Part shown: piece after piece, positions 61,426-64,000 of the stretch
How positions within the stretch are numbered: position 1 is the stretch's first letter
How the letters are laid out: each line of letters opens with the position of its first letter
Source of the DNA: Argentina anserina
Lineage: Eukaryota; Streptophyta; Magnoliopsida; Rosales; Rosaceae
Direction of reading: 5' to 3'
Length of the DNA: 64,000 bases
Assembly (NCBI RefSeq): GCF_933775445.1
Contig: NW_026089439.1
Coordinates: forward strand, 1-64,000
Translations under genes and position numbers: made by a program
Notes under the pieces: model-generated
Seen by the model: only the letters and a program-made list of their open reading frames with translations
What the model was told of the DNA's origin: nothing
Database searches by the model: none

Positions 61426-63738
61426 CATCGTTTGCGTATCTTTACTATTCCAATTGTGTTTCTTTACATCGTTTGCGTATCTTTACTATTCCAATTGTGT
61501 ATCTTTTCATTTCTCGTTTGAATATCTTTCTGTAAGGCTTTCTGATGCGAGTTTCTATTGAATTTGAGAGTTTTGCAAGTGTGGGAGTGTGTTTCTTTCA
61601 AACTGAGTATCTTTACATCGATTGCGTATCTTTACTATTCCAATTGTCTATCTTTACATCGTTTGCGTATCTTTACTATTCCAATTGTGTATCTTTTCAT
61701 TTCTCGTTTGAGTATCTTTCTGTAAGGCTTCTGATTCGAGTTTCTATTGTATTTGAGAGTTTTGCAAGTGTGGGAGTGTGTTTCTTTCAAACTGAGTATC
61801 TTTACATCGATTGCGTATCTTTACTATTCCAATTGTGTATCTTTTCATTTCTCGTTTGAGTATCTTTCTGTAAGGCTTTCTGATGCGAGTTTCTATTGAA
61901 TTTGAGAGTTTTGCAAGTGTGGGAGTGTGTTTCTTTCAAACTGAGTATCTTTACATCTTTTGCGTATGTTTACTAATCCAATTGTGTTTCTTTACATCGA
62001 TTGCGTATCTTTACTATTCCAATTGTGTATCTTTTCATTTCTCGTTTGAGTATCTTTCTGTAAGGCTTTCTGATGCGAGTTTCTATTGAATTTGAGAGTT
62101 TTGCAAGTGTGGGAGTGTGTTTCTTTCAAACTGAGTATCTTTACATCGTTTGCGTATCTTTACTATTCCAATTGTGTATCTTTACATCGTTTGCGTATAT
62201 TTACTATTCCAATTGTGTATCTTTTCATTTCTCGTTTGAGTATCTTTCTGTAAGGCTTCTGATGCGAGTTTCTATTGTATTTGAGAGTTTTGCAAGTGTG
62301 GGAGTGTGTTTCTTTCAAACTGAGTTTCTTTACCTCGTTTGCGTATCTTTACTATTCCAATTGTGTTTCTTTACATCGTTTGCGTATCTTTACTATTCCA
62401 ATTGTGTTTCTTTACATCGTTTGCGTATCTTTACTATTCCAATTGTGTATCTTTTCATTTCTCGTTTCAGTGTCTTTTTGTAAGGCTTTCTGATGCGAGT
62501 TTCTATTGAATTTGAGAGTTTTGCAAGTGTGGGAGTGTGTTTCTTTCAAACTGAGTATCTTTACATCTTTTGCGTATGTTTACTATTCCAATTGTGTATC
62601 TTTACATCATTTGCGTATCTTTACTATTCGAATTGTGTATCTTTTCATTTCTCGTTTGAGTATCTTTCTGTAAGGCTTTCTGATGCGAGTTTCTATTGAA
62701 TTTGAGAGTTTTGCAAGTGTGGGAGTGTGTTTCTTTCAAACTGAGTATCTTTACATCGTTTGCGTATCTTTACTATTCCAATTGTGTATCTTTTCATATC
62801 TCGTTTGAGTATCTTTCTGTAAGGCTTTCTGATGCGAGTTTCTATTGAATTTGAGAGTTTTGCAAGTGTGGGAGTGTGTTTCTTTCAAACTGAGTATCTT
62901 TACATCTTTTGCGTATGTTTACTATTCCAATTGTGTATCTTTACATCATTTGCGTATCTTTACTATTCGAATTGTGTATCTTTTCATTTCTCGTTTGAGT
63001 ATCTTTCTGTAAGGCTTCTGATGCGAGTTTCTATTGTATTTGAGAGTTTTGCAAGTGTGGGAGTGTGTTTCTTTCAAACTGAGTATCTTTACATCGTTTG
63101 CGTATCTTTACTATTCCAATTGTGTTTCTTTACATCGTTTGCGTATCTTTACTATTCCAATTGTGTATCTTTTCATTTCTCGTTTGAATATCTTTCTGTA
63201 AGGCTTTCTGATGCGAGTTTCTATTGAATTTGAGAGTTTTGCAAGTGTGGGAGTGTGTTTCTTTCAAACTGAGTATCTTTACATCGATTGCGTATCTTTA
63301 CTATTCCAATTGTCTATCTTTACATCGTTTGCGTATCTTTACTATTCCAATTGTGTATCTTTTCATTTCTCGTTTGAGTATCTTTCTGTAAGGCTTCTGA
63401 TTCGAGTTTCTATTGTATTTGAGAGTTTTGCAAGTGTGGGAGTGTGTTTCTTTCAAACTGAGTATCTTTACATCGATTGCGTATCTTTACTATTCCAATT
63501 GTGTATCTTTTCATTTCTCGTTTGAGTATCTTTCTGTAAGGCTTTCTGATGCGAGTTTCTATTGAATTTGAGAGTTTTGCAAGTGTGGGAGTGTGTTTCT
63601 TTCAAACTGAGTATCTTTACATCTTTTGCGTATGTTTACTAATCCAATTGTGTTTCTTTACATCGATTGCGTATCTTTACTATTCCAATTGTGTATCTTT
63701 TCATTTCTCGTTTGAGTATCTTTCTGTAAGGCTTTCTG
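60407..63738 (+). repeat. 1666-bp tandem higher-order repeat, two copies
   Basis: Copy 1 is 60407-62072 and copy 2 is 62073-63738. Starts match at +1666 from 60407 to 61883. Shared rare variants are the 231-bp monomer, GTTTGAATATC (near 61520 and 63186) and TTTACTAATCC (near 61974 and 63640). Copy 2 has private changes: TTTACCTCG near 62333, CGTTTCAGTGTCTTTTTG near 62464-62479, and TTCATATCTCG near 62797. Confidence 0.9.
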
Positions 63739-63928
63739 ATGCGAGTTTCTATTGAATTTGAGAGTTTTGCAAGTGTGGGAGTGTGTTTCTTTCAAACTGA
63801 GTATCTTTACATCGTTTGCGTATCTTTACTATTCCAATTGTGTTTCTTTACATCATTTGCGTATCTTTACTATTCGAATTGTGTATCTTTTCATTTCTCG
63901 TTTGAGTATCTTTCTGTAAGGCTTTCTG

Positions 63929-64000
63929 ATGCGAGTTTCTATTGAATTTGAGAGTTTTGCAAGTGTGGGAGTGTGTTTCTTTCAAACTGAGTATCTTTAC
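63929..64000 (+). repeat. Partial satellite monomer at the right edge
   Basis: The last monomer starts at 63929 and is cut in M4 (GAGTATCTTTAC). The array therefore continues to the right. Confidence 0.95.

Larger units (their letters stand above)
1..64000 (+). repeat. Satellite DNA array filling the window (149/190-bp monomer family)
   Basis: The window is a head-to-tail array of one satellite family. I followed the landmark ATGCGAG (or its variants ATTCGAG, ATACGAG, TTGCGAG) and found 357 monomer starts from 58 to 63929, with no interruption by unique sequence and no inverted copy. Monomer lengths are mostly 190/189 and 149/148 bp; rarer lengths are 231 (six copies), 167 (seven), 287 (two) and 193 (one). 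The + strand is strongly T-rich: the 149-bp consensus counts A 28, C 22, G 30, T 69. Monomers differ mainly at a small set of recurring diagnostic sites, and long blocks share rare private variants, which is the mark of higher-order repeats made by unequal exchange. This organisation is typical of eukaryotic heterochromatin. I do not recognise the family; a centromeric role is possible but not shown by the sequence. No gene-bearing gap longer than a few bases exists anywhere in the window. Confidence 0.98.

Noticed and set aside
1..64000. CRISPR-like array, because repeats of fixed length alternate with variable parts
   Set aside because: There is no short constant repeat with unique spacers; every part of the monomer is repeated and no cas gene is present.
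1..64000. CENP-B box (TTCGNNNNANNCGGG)
   Set aside because: TTCG occurs in ATTCGAG and TTCGAATTG, but neither is followed by the required A and CGGG. I found no match.
1..64000. Telomeric repeats, tRNA, rRNA or transposon insertion
   Set aside because: No telomere-type hexamer or heptamer run, no tRNA or rRNA core, and no sequence that departs from the monomer by more than module rearrangements.

Overview
The whole 64 kb is one uninterrupted tandem satellite array. I counted 357 monomer starts, all on the same strand, with a mean spacing of about 179 bp. The window begins and ends inside a monomer, so the array continues on both sides. I see no protein gene, RNA gene, transposon, CRISPR array or unique sequence. 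An AT-rich, head-to-tail satellite with higher-order repeats points to a eukaryotic heterochromatic region (centromeric, pericentromeric, subtelomeric or a B/sex chromosome block). I do not recognise the satellite family and cannot name the organism.

The basic monomer is 149 bp (about 35% G+C; T 46%, A 19% on the + strand). It is built from seven decayed modules of 16-24 bp (mean 21.3 bp), most carrying the core TATCTTT after a G-N-G triplet. Numbering from the module that starts GATGCGAG (M1), modules M4+M5 (19+22=41 bp) occur once, twice or three times, giving monomers of 149, 190 or 231 bp. A linked one-base deletion (GGCTTTCTG to GGCTTCTG) gives 148, 189 or 230 bp. The rare lengths 167, 193 and 287 bp are also explained by adding or losing whole or partial modules, so copy-number exchange appears to act at module boundaries.

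Above the monomer, the array is a patchwork of tandem and dispersed segmental duplications. Left to right: a 2451-bp repeat (1453-6161) followed by 338-bp dimers (6162-6837); a 1643-bp tandem repeat at 7407-10502, itself carried inside a roughly 4.6-kb block copied 6156 bp downstream; a 2929-bp tandem repeat (16280-21850); a 1.65-kb block copied 15,330 bp away (11811-13460 and 27141-28790); a 1624-bp tandem repeat with a chimeric junction monomer (31273-34490); a 3.4-kb repeat (36146-42270); a 1329-bp repeat (42798-45400); a very regular zone of 719-bp four-monomer units arranged in a 1777-bp super-repeat (45076-51315); and two young overlapping duplications of 4661 bp (about 52100-61425) and 1666 bp (60407-63738).

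Nothing here works as a gene system. Open frames of up to 199 codons exist only because the + strand is poor in A, hence in stop codons, and because 189 bp is a multiple of three; the frame is not kept from monomer to monomer. The interest of the window is its recombination history: shared private variants let one order the duplications and locate exchange points. All coordinates and identities were worked out by eye, and near-identical long copies should be checked against raw reads because such arrays are easily mis-assembled.
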